This document shows positions 63,922 to 64,000 of a stretch of DNA of 64,000 bases, one piece after another. The first letter of the stretch is position 1, and each line of letters begins with the position of its first letter. The notes beneath the pieces were generated by a model. The model was not told where the DNA came from. It searched no databases and saw nothing but the letters and a program-made list of their open reading frames with translations. Made by a program: the position numbers and the translations under genes. The stretch is from assembly GCF_000091305.1 (NCBI RefSeq), contig NC_013929.1:3720001-3784000 (forward strand), given 5' to 3'. The DNA is from Streptomyces scabiei 87.22. GTDB lineage: Bacteria > Actinomycetota > Actinomycetes > Streptomycetales > Streptomycetaceae.

Positions 63922-64000
63922 TCAACGGTCCTGGCGCCTGCGCAAATGATCGTCCACGCGGCGGGTGAGATGGTCCCCGACCCGGCCGAGGAGGTCGGCG
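63922..64000 (-). CDS. C-terminal end of a gene cut by the window edge
   Basis: The minus strand reads DLLGRVGDHLTRRVDDHLRRRQDR to a stop at 63924-63922, with basic helical character typical of a protein tail. Too short to identify. The 63750-63921 gap holds the WhiB-like gene promoter region. Confidence 0.35.
   Translation of the reverse strand, partial: ADLLGRVGDHLTRRVDDHLRRRQDR

Overview
The window is Streptomyces-type actinobacterial DNA: very high GC, GTG/TTG starts, 4-bp ATGA/GTGA/TTGA start-stop overlaps, a WhiB-like regulator, and a right-hand block (about 54.6-64 kb) with conserved Streptomyces chromosomal genes: ychF, a DUF6542 membrane protein, a polyphosphate glucokinase, ispH, xseA-xseB, a RutE-like nitroreductase, a DUF4245 protein, glpX and a WhiB-like gene. 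Everything left of about 54.5 kb reads as an integrative and conjugative element (ICE) carrying cargo. Its integrase and left end are outside the window. The right end probably lies in a cluster of TCAGCAC-type repeats (54495-54574) just beyond the ychF terminator.

ICE backbone (1.6-23.5 kb, with a displaced piece at 31-32 kb). Nearly all genes point right and are tightly coupled: a MoxR-like AAA+ ATPase with a HExxH/VWA partner, a VirD4/TraG-like coupling ATPase, many lineage-specific proteins including several DUF317 copies, an alpha/beta hydrolase, a PP-loop ATPase, a C5 cytosine methyltransferase and a protein with two DnaB-N-like domains. Decay is visible: two frameshifted genes, a DUF317 pseudogene, and several ORFs with no ATG/GTG/TTG start. 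An array of seven 12-bp CTAG iterons (15957-16040) precedes the coupling ATPase gene and is a candidate transfer or replication site.

Insert at 23.7-30.95 kb. A 7.27-kb segment splits one backbone gene in frame (23512-23688 plus 30958-32151). It carries a lipase-CHAT fusion gene, a decayed IS5-type transposase and an IS110 element. The CHAT gene is itself cut near its 5' end by an IS3 element with a clean 4-bp duplication; removing the IS restores the frame exactly.

Defence block (32.2-53.5 kb). A complete SspABCD phosphorothioation system with its SspE effector lies on the minus strand. Facing away from sspA is an operon of SF2 helicase, MORC-like GHKL ATPase and phospholipase-D-type nuclease, preceded by a promoter matching the PafBC (RecA-independent DNA-damage) consensus. 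Further right are a double-HTH protein, a second PP-loop ATPase, a phosphorothioation-associated methyltransferase with a partner, and an HTH regulator facing a small ORF. The block is bracketed by diverged direct repeats of about 250 bp, each containing the 3' end of a DUF5655-type nuclease gene and one copy of a four-member family of covarying stem-loops. No recombinase was seen inside it, so it looks like a cargo module swapped or integrated between the repeats. All assignments come from reading the sequence; no database search was run.
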